Positions 23,447 through 35,000 of a stretch of 64,000 nucleotides of DNA are shown piece after piece; positions within the stretch are counted from its first letter, which is position 1, and every line of letters begins with the position of its first letter. Below the pieces are notes generated by a model that saw only the letters and a list, made by a program, of their open reading frames with translations, was not told the DNA's origin and searched no databases. The stretch comes from Dendrophyllia cribrosa (lineage: Eukaryota; Cnidaria; Anthozoa; Scleractinia; Dendrophylliidae), in contig JAJLRJ010000010.1 of assembly GCA_024195265.1 (NCBI GenBank), positions 34,364,176 to 34,428,175 of the forward strand, read 5' to 3'. Made by a program: the position numbers and the translations under genes.

Positions 23447-24057
23447 GGTGGTCTCTTGAGGTGGCTCCATATAGTTTTTTGGTGCCCAAGGCATGGGCAC
23501 GTAAATGGCGTGAGCGCTCGTTTATTTTGATGATGTCACGAAGATAAAGAGGTTTTTATGGTAACTAAAACGTTTATTGCGTGCATTCCACATGGTGAAT
23601 TTTTATAAAAATTGACAAATTGGTAGGATTTTATTTGTTCTCAATCACAAAAAAGACAATTTTTGTACGTGCACAAACCCAATAAACATAAAAAACGAAA
23701 AGTGAGTAAATTGCCGAAAATTATGTACCGATTTTTTTATGGCTTTGTTAGATTAGACTTTCTGAATATCATGTTCCTTCTGTTTCACCAAAAATCGTGA
23801 ATGTTTACCGTGTAAAAACTGAGAAAATCCGTTGAGAGGTTTGCTAGCCTTGAACAAGCCCAACAACTCAATCATTGGTTGACATGGTAACAAGACAAGA
23901 CTGCCAAATTAAACTTTTCCGTAAAAGAGAAAGCCTAATTAAGCTACATGTACGTGTATATTATTCCTAGTATTGTGAAACAAAACTCTCAAAAAAACAG
24001 CAATAAGATCGTGTATATTTTTTTTTGAAGACTGGCCAATAACTATATAGAGCCACC
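23447..24057. mobile_element. TTAA-flanked element, GGTGGCTC..ATATAGT family, short form
   Basis: Ends GGTGG(TCTCTTGAGGTGG)CTCCATATAGTT and the inverse of AACTATATAGAGCCACC are flanked by TTAA at 23443-23446 and 24058-24061. The left end has a partial internal duplication. Same family as 57245-59462. Confidence 0.7.
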
Positions 24058-24061
24058 TTAA

Positions 24062-24276
24062 AGGGGCACTGTCACAGATTCAAATGCTTGAACTAGGCTC
24101 ACTTCAAATATCCTTCAAATTCTTTTCTGTCCCCCAGTTTATTTGTTTTCCACCATCACTGCCGCCACTAGTCGATACCATTTTAAAACCAACACTTCAA
24201 CTTGAAAAATTCAGGCTGAACTTTTCATGTTTCATATTCAAGAAACTGGCACATGCCACCTCGTGGCAGTGTCCCT
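24062..24276. mobile_element. TTAA-flanked MITE abutting the previous element
   Basis: Termini AGGGGCACTGTCAC and the inverse of AGGGACACTGCCAC lie between TTAA at 24058-24061 and 24277-24280. The left TTAA is shared with the neighbouring element. Confidence 0.7.
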
Positions 24277-24358
24277 TTAAGAGAGATGGTCACTTATCAG
24301 AGTGCTCACTGCACTCAGAAATTCAACTGTATTTGGTCCTATTCCATTGCATGGAGGT

Positions 24359-24640
24359 TTAAGTCTGGTTTTCATGTCGGGAAAATCCCAGACGATCAGG
24401 GATTTTGCGGTTTGTGATCGTCCCAGATTTTGCCGATATGTCGGGAAAATCGCTGGCCATCGCAGAAATCTGGGACACGCTGGGAAAAAGAAATGCTCCT
24501 GATTTGTCCCCAACCATCCCAGATGATCGGGGATGTCTGCGATTGAGTGTTTTAATAAGTCAGCCAAATCTCGGATGCTCGGGAAACAGCTAAATCCCCA
24601 ATTGTCTGGTATTTTCCCTGACATATGAAAATCGGGCTTT
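24359..24640. mobile_element. MITE with imperfect inverted ends and CGGGAAAATC repeats
   Basis: AAGTCTGGTTTTCATGTCGG at the left is matched by the inverse of a near copy ending at about 24640. The interior repeats words such as TCGGGAAA and CCCAGATGATCGGGGA on both strands. The 149-codon minus frame across it is an artefact. Confidence 0.6.
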
Positions 24641-25188
24641 ACCCAATGTAGTTCAGGGAGATGGGTAAAACATTTCTGATTCCGTGGATATGCCTGTGCC
24701 CACTTAACTCTAAGACTCCACCCCACCTGCCAACCATATATGAAGCTTTTTTTTATGAAACTTGTACTATTGGCAAAATATTATCATCAACATAGAGGGA
24801 TGGAATGGGTATGAACTTCCTCCTTCACATATCCCTTACTCCCTATTCCCACCCATTTCTTGGCAGATCCCACCTCTTCACTTTTGGCAAAATATTATGC
24901 ACTTCCAGGGCTGTCATTCACCTTTGAGGTTGCTGGCTACACAAGAAAAATTGGTCATAAACTCACTCCAAGATATCCTCTCTTGGTTGTTATCTTTTAA
25001 ACTAGTAATTTTCAAACTTTGAGTTGCTAGTCATCTTCACTCCATAATAGCTGGCTGCAAGCTCATATTCACAGACCAGCACTTCCAAGTTCTTGGGTCC
25101 ACCATTTTCTCCTGGTTCTCACCCGCTTCTCTCTTCCCCACCCCCGCACTTCTTACTCTCCCAACCCTCATAGGACAATATTTTACTA

Positions 25189-25349
25189 CAGTCAAACCTC
25201 TACTATTAAGCAGTCACCCTCGGGGAATAACCAATTGATTGCTTTAAAGAGGTCAAATTTACAGTAAATATGGCCCGGGAGTGATTTAATTCCGGGGTTT
25301 AATAAATGACTGCCTAATATAGGGTGACTGCTTAATAGAGGTTTGACTG
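25189..25349. mobile_element. Pogo/Tigger-like MITE (TA target)
   Basis: Inverted ends of about 30 bp beginning CAGTCAAACCTCT lie between TA dinucleotides at 25187-25188 and 25350-25351. TA targets and CAGT ends fit the Tc1-mariner/pogo group. Confidence 0.75.
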
Positions 25350-25862
25350 TACATGTAGGAAGTTTTACTGCTTGACATTCAAAATATTCTTCATTTTAAA
25401 GAATCTAGAAAATGTAGAGTAACATTCCTGGGACACAATAGAATTACCACATGCTCCTCTGATAGGCCACTTCGAAAAATACCATAATAATCTTTTATGT
25501 GCAAGCTCAGCCTCACCGGTGTGTAATTATTCAAGTCTCCTTTGTTAGAAAGGCACAATGGAATTTAGAGTACATGTAGGAATGCTAGGACATAGCATTG
25601 TGAGTTTGTATACAAATGAGCACCGTATGCAAATTACCAAGAAGTTGAAGCATAGCATGTGCAGTTCATGCTAAAAACAAAAGAAATTGGAAAAATCAGG
25701 CTTACATCAAGCACCACCCAAACCTACACTTTAAAGAGTATTATGGTATTTTTCGAAGTGGCCTATAGGAGGTATCCCTTGTGGAGGTCCTTTCAATGTA
25801 CAGTTGTCTTAATAGTATTATATGAGAAATTAAGCAACATTTATGCCATTTACAAAGCTAAA

Positions 25863-25868
25863 TTTATT
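25863..25868 (-). terminator. Polyadenylation signal for TADA3
   Basis: AATAAA on the minus strand (TTTATT on the plus strand) lies about 20 bp beyond the TADA3 stop codon, so the 3' UTR would be very short. No other signal was checked further downstream. Confidence 0.5.
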
Positions 25869-25887
25869 GGATGTCAAATTTACAAAC

Positions 25888-27237
25888 TTATGTGCTGCCA
25901 AGTACTCTTAGTATTGCTTCCCTTTCTCGCAGCGCCTTCCAAGCTGCTTCCTTCTCTTTCTTGGTTGGAGACTTACGTTTTTGTTTACAAGCCATCATTT
26001 TTCTGAACCACTCCATGACTTCTGCATCCGCCACTTCCGCTCTGTGTTTAAGTTCCTGTCTTCTCATCTCCTCCTGAGTTAATTTTGACAGTTCCATTTT
26101 CTGCTGCTTATTCTTTGCAATTAAAACACGGAGCTCATTTTGATGTCGTTTTAGCTCGGATAAAACTTCATCATCATTATCCTCATCAGTCTGATCATCG
26201 GCATCTATCAACCCTTGAAAAACTAACTCTTCTCTTATACGCGCCTCTAAAGTACGAGTGTGGGGTACATGGGGTGCCTTCGTGGGGGTGCGAGGGGGGT
26301 TATTACCACTCCTTGTAGTGGTAGCACCGTCAGAATTTCCCGAGCCAGCAGAGTTGTGCTCAGAAATGGGTGCTATTATATTTTCTTCAATTAAAGCTGA
26401 GACTAATCTTTGAGTAAGATGCCCAAACGGACACAGATCCTCTTCTGGGAGTCCTGCATGATCTCCTCTTTTGAGTGTAGATTTTTCTTCACTTGTTTTA
26501 TTGGTATTTTCACTAGTTGTGTTTGTCAATGTACCACGTAATTTCTTTTCCTGCATTCTGGAACCCTCCTCTTGCTCATCAAGAAGATCTTCTTGAGCCC
26601 ATTTTTCCGCATAATGTCTCTCTAAAGGAGGAAGTTTGTAATATTCTTGTTCGTCGTCCGGAACTTTAAAGGATTCTTCGAGGAACTTTTGGTCTTCCAC
26701 TGTTATGTCTGCGCAGTATGGTTCAACAGCTGTCCAGAACCGGTTCGGAACATCGCTTTTTGCTTTAATGCTGGGAGAAAATGTTTCTTCTTCCTGGCTG
26801 CCTTCAGAAGATGTTGACTGTTTGCTTTTTAGTCTTCCCACCGGGGCTGGACTAGCGCTGCGAGACTCTTCAAATTTCTGTCGTTTGGCCCCCTTCTCCT
26901 CTGTGGCTGGTCTACTACGTTTGAAAGACGACAACGAATTTAGTATCTCTAACTCTCTCTGCCGAACGCTTTTCTTGTCTTTTTTCTCTACCCAGTCAAC
27001 CAAGATTTTCGTTTCGGAATCTATCTGTCTTATTCGGCGATTAGCGCCGGCAAGAAGCGTTTCTAGGTCGCTTTGCAACAGGTGGAGATCCTCTGGGGTA
27101 ATGCCTTGCTCGGCTGAGCGCGTCAACAAAGATGTATAGAAAGGACACATTGCCTTGTGATCCACCATTTTAAAATCAAAGAACTGGAGTGGACAGGGAT
27201 CTGTATCACCTTTTCCATCGTCTGTAATGTTAGACAT
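25888..27237 (-). CDS. TADA3: Transcriptional adapter 3 (ADA3), complete, intronless
   Basis: Subunit of the histone acetyltransferase module of SAGA/ATAC, linking ADA2 and GCN5 and acting in the nucleus. The single 449-aa reading frame starts MSNITDDGKG; human TADA3 is about 432 aa. Family signatures in order: CPLQFFDFKMVDHKAMCP near the start, a heptad-like segment around LQSDLETLLAGANRRIRQID, an S/T/E-rich linker, NRFWTAVEPYCADIT, the block YKLPPLERHYAEKWAQEDLL, CPFGHLTQRLVSALIEENII, an acidic stretch DADDQTDEDNDDEVL, a long basic C-terminal coiled coil, and PTKKEKEAAWKALREREAIL near the end. It is head-to-head with the ZXD gene and tail-to-tail with profilin. The lack of introns contrasts with its neighbours, but the frame is intact with its own promoter region, so an active gene is likelier than a processed copy. 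Confidence 0.96.
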   Translation of the reverse strand: MSNITDDGKGDTDPCPLQFFDFKMVDHKAMCPFYTSLLTRSAEQGITPEDLHLLQSDLETLLAGANRRIRQIDSETKILVDWVEKKDKKSVRQRELEILNSLSSFKRSRPATEEKGAKRQKFEESRSASPAPVGRLKSKQSTSSEGSQEEETFSPSIKAKSDVPNRFWTAVEPYCADITVEDQKFLEESFKVPDDEQEYYKLPPLERHYAEKWAQEDLLDEQEEGSRMQEKKLRGTLTNTTSENTNKTSEEKSTLKRGDHAGLPEEDLCPFGHLTQRLVSALIEENIIAPISEHNSAGSGNSDGATTTRSGNNPPRTPTKAPHVPHTRTLEARIREELVFQGLIDADDQTDEDNDDEVLSELKRHQNELRVLIAKNKQQKMELSKLTQEEMRRQELKHRAEVADAEVMEWFRKMMACKQKRKSPTKKEKEAAWKALREREAILRVLGST

Positions 27238-27872
27238 GGCCTCTTTTTAGAGAAAATTGTGAAACGTTTTTTACTTTTGTCCTCCTCAGAGCAACAAAGA
27301 CAGTCCATAACATGTGCTAAGTAACCTCTCCTTTTCTTCGCGTGTATCCGCGCGTCCATCCATCGCGCGCGAAACAAGCGGTCGCTTCAAGTTGTTTGAA
27401 AAATGCCCGTAAAAATTTAATCTGATAGAAATTCGGGAAGGAAATAAAAAAAATTATCCTTTGATATTTCCTGTTTAGGCTTTACTGTTTCATTGCAAAG
27501 AGACAGAAAATTTCAAACCTTCAATACTGGCCGTGATGATAGTGAGACGACCGAGGGGGAGGGGGTGCTTACCACATAAAAAAAATCTTCGTGCGGCCAA
27601 CCCGGCATTGTTTTGAGCCGTTTTGGCCTGAAATTGGGTACAGATTTTTGAAAGTTTTATTCAAAAGTAAAAATAGGTGTATTTTTCCTTCTAATCTAAG
27701 AATTTTTGCCATTTTTCTTTAAAAATCATGAAATATTTCAGGTCCGTACCACGCAGGTCGACTTGTCTGACGATGGGTCATCTCCCACGGGATTTGTAAG
27801 TTCGTGTATGTTGCGCAATCGCTGCACTTCATTGCCCTCCATCTTGCTTTCTTGTCGGCTGTGGGGAGCGCC
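27238..27872. promoter_or_regulatory. Divergent promoter region between TADA3 (-) and the ZXD gene (+)
   Basis: These 635 bp between start codons have a CpG-rich part around 27340-27390. It includes GCGCGAAA at 27367-27374, an E2F-like core. The rest is AT-rich. Short frames here are not supported as genes. Confidence 0.5.
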
Positions 27873-30482
27873 ATGATGGATTCGCAGGGGCCATCACTTT
27901 CCAAGGGGTTCCCTGAACAAGATACAGGGGCCACTGATCTGTCAGAAAATTCGAACGGTAGGGACATTATTTTCTTGGATGTTCACAACCTTTTGTATGC
28001 GTTGTTTTCTCCTGTTCTCAGCGTTTTGAATGTTTTTAGCGAATACGTCATAAACTCGTTCTCTTGTTGTCAAATGCACCAAGCGTGACCAGCGTGGAAC
28101 TCTCTCAGAATACTGGGAAATTGCGCGCGAAAAACGTTCTTCTAATTTTCACAAACTGTTGAAGCAAAAAGAAAGAGCTAGCTAGCAACGTGGTTTTGAT
28201 ATAAACTTATATAAAAGTCAGCTTTCTCTTTTGACAAAAGAGGGGCTTACGTTAATTATTTGCATTGTCATGCAAGCTTATGTTTTCAGATGTTTTACAT
28301 GCCAAAGATTAGAGAACTTCGAATTCGCCCATCCAGAAGTGCTTGTTTCGTTACGTTTTAATAAGCTTATTACATAGTTGAAAAATATAATTGTTTAGGC
28401 GTTTAAAGTTATATGTAACCTAAGTTGGGTTGAACTTATCTGCATATAATGGCTTTTGGTATCAAGGGGGAAGATTTGTGTTGAAAGGCATATTATTTTT
28501 GCAAACTATTGGGTGGGGAAAAAGGTGGCAGGGGTGGTATATGAGTGACAATTTTTGACAAATCTGAGGGGTTTGCATCTCTAGGAGGAAACTCAGATTA
28601 AAGTAATGAAGAGTGTGCAGGATATTTTTTTAGTTTGGAATTTGCACTTTTTTGTTGAGTTAAAAAGGTTGCTCAGTATTTTTGAAATATTCAGTTTGTG
28701 GTGGGTTAAAACATCAATTTATAAGGGGGTTTGTTTGACCATGCTTCACTGATAATTAGGCAGTCAAATAATAAACAATGCAATAAATTAATGATTGGCT
28801 GCCCCATACAAAATCATGGTTCATCCCACAACTTATGAAAATGGGTGTTAGAAAATGCTTCCAAAGAAATCATTCCCATCATGTTGTACTTATGTTATGA
28901 CAGCAAGTTTTTTTCTCTGTTTGTCGCTCAAGATGGTACAGAAGCCATTGGCTATGAATTCCACAAAAACAATGAACTTGAAGACAACAAAGACACGCAA
29001 TCGGATTCCCCAATTGCAATGGAACGATCTTCATCCTCCTTACTTGAAAATGAACTTATTATCACAACAACATGTGCTGGCTCAACAAATACGAAACAGT
29101 TCCCACTACCTAGCGTCTCAACTGCATGTTGTGAGTCAGACCAGACCAGCTCCGATCAAGATTGTTTTCATCTTCATGGCAACTTAGAGGAGCATCTGTC
29201 ATCACACTTTGAACATGGGAGCACTGTGAACCATGATGAGGAGCTGGACATGACATTCCCACGGTCTGTGTATGGTGAAATTGGAGAAAAAGACATTGGT
29301 TCCTTTCACACTGAAGGTACACGCCATTCTTTCAACTTTTGATGCTAATTAATGCATGCAGTTCAAAATTAAAAAAAGAAATACAAATTCTGTTTTATAT
29401 AAAAGTATTCAAAACATAACAGTGCCAATTAGGAAGTACTACTCAATGTATGTAATTTGAATGGTCACGCTTTAGGATTTTGTTTACAAACATAAAGTTA
29501 AATCTGCTAGTGCGTAATGAGTTAATACACAGTACATGTAGTAATAATAATAATATAATATTTTACATTTTTATATAGCGCGAACTTCTATATAATATAA
29601 TCAGTTGCGCTTTACATTTTACGAGAATGAGATCGGACGTCAGCTCATGAAGGTGCCTACGGCAGCCGCTATCAGTCCATTATTGATCTCATCTCCCCAC
29701 CCCACCCATGAAGGAAGATATAACACTGAGGGTGGTCACAGCCAGGGTTTTGTTACGTCCTCAGTGGTTCTTTAACGTCCCCTACTATTAGTGTGATAAG
29801 ATGCAGGAGACAAGGCCAACCGCTTAACATCACCGCCCAATGACGTGATCATCTGAACTGAGGCAGATATTGAGCACACAGCTAGCATGATCTTACCAGT
29901 TATTTTAAGACCCTGGTTTTTGGTCCGGCCGGGGTTCGAACCCGCGACCTCCCGCACGGTAGTCTGGCGCTCTACCAACTGAGCTAACCGGTCGGCGGTT
30001 AGTAGGAGTTACCCAATGTTGGAGATAGGGGCCAGGCAAGTGTCAAATCTTTTTGTCGGCTATAAATTGTACATTTTTTGGTACAGTTCTGAACATCACT
30101 CAACCAAATGGCGAGTGCTGTGAAAATTAAGTTTCCAGCCCTGCAGTGCGGCATTACCCAAATTCCTGGAGTAAAAAACATCAGTCAGTGACATTTCAGT
30201 ACTGTACATGTTTTTTTTTTCACAGGTGAACACTTGGAGAGAGCAGAAATCAACCTGATTAGTGTTGACAGTAGGGTTGATCCTGAATACATGAGAAGCA
30301 TAGATCCTTTAGGCTCACCTGGTGTGTCACATCTGGTTGATCAGTGTTCGTCTTCAGCTTTGCAAAATGACCAGCAATCTGATGCAGAACAGACAACTTC
30401 ATCTTTAAGTAAGTAGGGTGTATTGTCAGTATAAATTAGAGAGCTGTGAAACCTTCTGTATTGGACAATCTTGGCACAGGGG

Positions 30483-30549
<67 letters not shown>

Positions 30550-31996
30550 GGGGGGGGTGGGGTATACAGTCGGACCTCTATTAAGCGGCCACCTATTAAG
30601 CGGCCACTTTCTAAAGTCCCGAATTATTTGTCAGTAAAGTGCTGTATTCGATACCTCTATTCAACGGCCACCTCTATTAAGCGGCCGCGGCCACCTTTTT
30701 GCTGTTGCAAGTTTAGTATTTATTGTTTTTTCACCTCTATTAAGTGGCCAGCAAAAATGGTGATAGATAATATGAAGGTGATGACTGATAACAACAAGAA
30801 CTGTAATTTAATCTCCACTTATATGACAAGTCACAAGCCGCAATACAAAATACTGTACTTATCGACTATGTGTTAGAGCTAGAACTTTGCATGGACTTGA
30901 AATGCGCAAATACAACTTAGGCACTTAATTTTTTGTTTCAATGATTTTTGCATTTATCTTCACATATGTTCACTTTTCAACAAGTGTTTTGCCATATAAA
31001 GGCAATAAAATGACGTTGACTGCCATTTCTATCCCAATATATATTGTACCTCTATTAAACGGCCAACCTCTATTAAGCGGCCAGTTTTCAAAGTCCCGAG
31101 GGTGGCCGCTTAATAGAGGTCCGACTGTATAATAAATGGGATTAGAATCCCAGGGGATTACTCCAAAATTAAAGTGACGGGGATGTGCGAATGGGGGCAA
31201 AAATCAATACCCAAAAAATCCCTAGGGCTGTCAGCAAAACCCAATGAAATCCCCCGAACCAAAATTAAACCCAAAAAACTCACATGCTGAATTTTCGAAC
31301 ATTTATAACAACCCAGAAGGGATTAAATGATATAACAAGTTTGGTTGTACTACATTCGTAGCACTACCCGGACACTATGCACGGCAACAATCTTTATATT
31401 GTTTTGAATACCCAAAAAATCACTAATTCACTCAAGCCACCCCTGTAAATATCGAAATTTCAAACCCAAAACAATCCTTCGCACAACCCCGTCACTTAAA
31501 ATCCGGAGTACCCTCCCCCCCTCCCTGGAACTAGAATAGGGTACCATTTACTTGAAATCTGATCAATGGTATGAAGAAAGAGTTTGTGAAAATAGTGAGT
31601 CTTGGATAGGGTAAGGATTTTTGGTGTTTAGTCCAGAAAAGGGCTGTAAAATGCAGCTGAATGTGGTCTGGTATAGGGTAAGGGTTTCAGAGTCCCAGCG
31701 GCACACCCCCACCCACAAATATACAGAGTATCCCCCCCCCCATCCTGCCGGGAGTTTGTGGGCCACATTCAATACCTTGGGGATTGTTTGGTGACAGGCT
31801 GGTTTTGAAGATTTTACAGGGAACTGATTTAATATTATTGTTTTCATCGACAAAAAAAGTGGTAGTTGTCTTAACCTACATTTGAAAAACAAATTACATG
31901 TATGAGAAAACTAACTTAAAAAGGTAACTACAACCGACCCTGGCCAATACTCTTGGGACACTACCGAAATAACTCTGCAATATAGCGCATTCCCCC

Positions 31997-32033
<37 letters not shown>

Positions 32034-35000
32034 AGTGCAATGTTGACCTCACGGGTACAAAATTATTTTCACGGCAATCAACATTGCTGTGGGGTGGGGG
32101 GAACTGAAATAGCCATGATAACGACATTCAGAAGCATAGTGAGTACTAGGATAAGACTATATTAGGGAAGCGTATTTTTGCGTGCAATTTCAATGAGTGT
32201 CCCAAGAAGTATTTTAATCTTTAATCTTTAATCTTTAACAAATTGCTCCAAAAACAGTGTAAAAAGACTATACCAGGAGAATTATAAATTAAAGTGCAGG
32301 GTTGTAGTTTTAATTTGAGCACAGTATACGTAAATATGCATACTTTATTGAACCTCCCCATTGACCCAAAATCACCATGACATTTCTTCTTAAAGTTCCC
32401 TAGTATTAATTAGTTGTTCATATTCTTTTTTTGGTTTTACAGTGGATGGTTCCGATATCAACAAAGAATCTCATAAAGTTGTTTCAAACCAGGTGCAACA
32501 TCTGGAGAATGGTACATTACTACAGGAGCAGAGCAAACCTCCACAGGAAATCACCATTCAGGTGTACCCAAACAGCCAAGCCATCTCCTTGGTAACAACT
32601 AACATTCTCTCTGCTGACGTGGCCACCTTTTCAACGCAAGTTCCTACAATATTAACGGAGGGTGATGCTGAAGACAGTGAAACACATTATCAAGTTGTAA
32701 CAACAAGCTCGATGTTGAACCAGGGAGATGGGAGTGCTGCTCTGGATGTGCTCACTTCCTCTGCAGATTTTAGTAGGAATGTGATTTTGACGGAACAGCA
32801 GCAGGTCTTGCTGAGTGGAATGCTTGTGCCTGGAGTGACAACAAATCAGGCAATCCACATTAACATGACACAAGATGCTAGCACTTGCATGGATGTAGAC
32901 GAAATATCACAGGATGAACAGGTTAAGAAACTTTTAATTTCTTCAATATCTCCAAACTGTCATACCAGCTACATTTCATGGCACACAAGGTGTTCTGGTT
33001 TTCACACCAAAATGCCAAAAAAATCTAAAGGTGGTAGAATTTGTTTCAATGATGCTTTGAGGAGGGAGTTGATTAGCAAGAACACTGCCAGGCAGGCACC
33101 AGTTGAACAAATTCCCAAGTTACCTGCCACAAACAAAATACCACGTATCGGCACTCTGGCCTGTGGACAGCCCTTCTGGTTGGGTTGTGCCTAAATCATA
33201 CCATCCAGAAGGACGCCGGACACCTTATTAAGACTTATATAACATAATGTAAACACTTAGAATTTTATTTTCAATAAATTTTTAAGTGTAAAAAAGAAAA
33301 TCTAAAATCCCCACTCAGGATTGAACTTGTGACCTCGGCTAGGCTTAGGCTTACATAGCCTACCGTACCACTGTACCACCTAGCTTCTCGGGTTGCTTAG
33401 TCCTAAATTTAACTATGTAAACTGCTACCCCTAACCTCAACTGAAAGCTAACCAGTTACTCTGTTATATAAGTCTCAATAGGGAGTCCGACGTCCTCCTG
33501 GACGGTATGATTTGGGCTTGACCTTCTGGTTGAGATAGGATGAAAAGAAAAGCCAGCAAGCGAGGCGAGGGAGAAGGGGAAGAAAGAGAAAGAGGGAGAG
33601 GGCCCTCCTGCCTTCACCTCTCTCCAGTTTCCCCTTGGCTTACATCGCTTACAGCCTTTCTTTTCACCCCATCATCAACCGAGGGGCCTGTTCACAGGCT
33701 AGTGCATGCAGGCTGAGTATTGTATCTTTTAGAAACCAAAGAAAGAAACATCAAATTTTAATATCAATGGTTATGTTGTTCTGTCCAAACAGGAGGATGA
33801 AGAAGAGTGCATTGACGGCAAAGGTCATGTATGTCCACATCCTGACTGTAATACAGTATGTTCTAAAGCCTCTAAACTGAAGCTTCATATGCTGATGCAC
33901 ACAGGGGAGAGACCTTTCAAGGTATATAATAAAATTGTCAGTGTTTTGATCCCTTCCATAAGTCTGTTAAGACTTTCACTCCCACACTCAACCAACATTA
34001 CAATTCCCCCCAAATCCCTATTAAAATACTGAAAAAAAAAAAAAAAAAAACATTTGACAAAAAAACAAAACAAAAAAAAACAGCACCACAGGAAGTACTA
34101 CTAATTTAAAGAGATTTTCTTTCCAAATTCTTTGATAGTGGTACGTAAGTCACACCTTATGCCATCCACAATGTAAAACAATATTAATACACTGTATTAT
34201 TATTATTACAAGGTTTGTATTGTATTTTAAAGTGTCTATAACCCCAGAAAGTTTTTTTCATTAGAACAAATCTTTATATTGAACTGAGTAAAATGCCGCA
34301 GAAATTTTTGCTTTTGCTTAAAACCTTGATTTTTGACGAATTTTCAAAGTCTGCGAAAATCACAAAAATAAAAATCATGACCGAGTCGCAGAATCATTCG
34401 AAAAGGTCTGGGTCTAGCACAATATGTGACGTCATTTCAGGATATCTTTCGCTCTGGATCATCGAAGACAGTCTCGCTGCGGTCAGGAACACAAAAATAC
34501 CTGAGAGTTGTGTAGTATTTGGCTGTAGCAACCCTTCAAACGAAAAAGAAGGCATTGCTCTCCACCCAATACCTTTTTATGGTAAAGAAGAGGCGGAGAA
34601 ACGAAAAAGAAGAAAAAAGAGGGTCGATTTTGTTAAACTGAAGCGAGCACATTGGGAGCCCACCAAGTACTTGTGGGTGTGTTCGAAGCACTTCACAGAT
34701 GAGGACTTCACTGTCCGGTTTTCTGAATTAACAAAGGAGAGTTTAACCGAAACTGTAGAAAGTAGAACCGAAACTGCAGTCTTGCTTGAGATTTTCTACT
34801 AAAGATTTTCTATGGAGATGTCAGATACTCGACGGCATTATGGCCACCTTGTGCCAAACCAATCGCCACAGAATAGCCAAACAAATTAAACGACACCGAG
34901 ATGAAAGACGAAGGATTGAATGCACCGCTCCCAGATTATTCAAGTTCTGAGGAAGCAACAATCAGCAATGCTCAACCACCGCGCAGAGAAAGTGGTAAAC

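Noticed and set aside
24277..24726. 149-codon minus-strand frame
   Set aside because: It spans a MITE with internal inverted repeats and has no domain resemblance.
26705..27139. 144-codon plus-strand frame
   Set aside because: It is antisense to the well-supported TADA3 coding sequence.
27123..27377. 84-codon minus-strand frame upstream of TADA3
   Set aside because: It overlaps the TADA3 start in another frame and is probably 5' UTR.
29925..29996. Possible functional tRNA gene on the minus strand
   Set aside because: It has good A and B boxes, but it is fused to a long SINE body and AT tail, so a SINE head is more likely.
30418..30876. Polyglycine frame of 152 codons
   Set aside because: It exists only because the 65-nt G tract has no stops; it continues into a MITE.
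32922..33194. Extension of the fourth ZXD exon to the stop near 33194
   Set aside because: GTTAAG at 32922 is a good donor with matching phase to 33793, and the extension runs into the foldback element.
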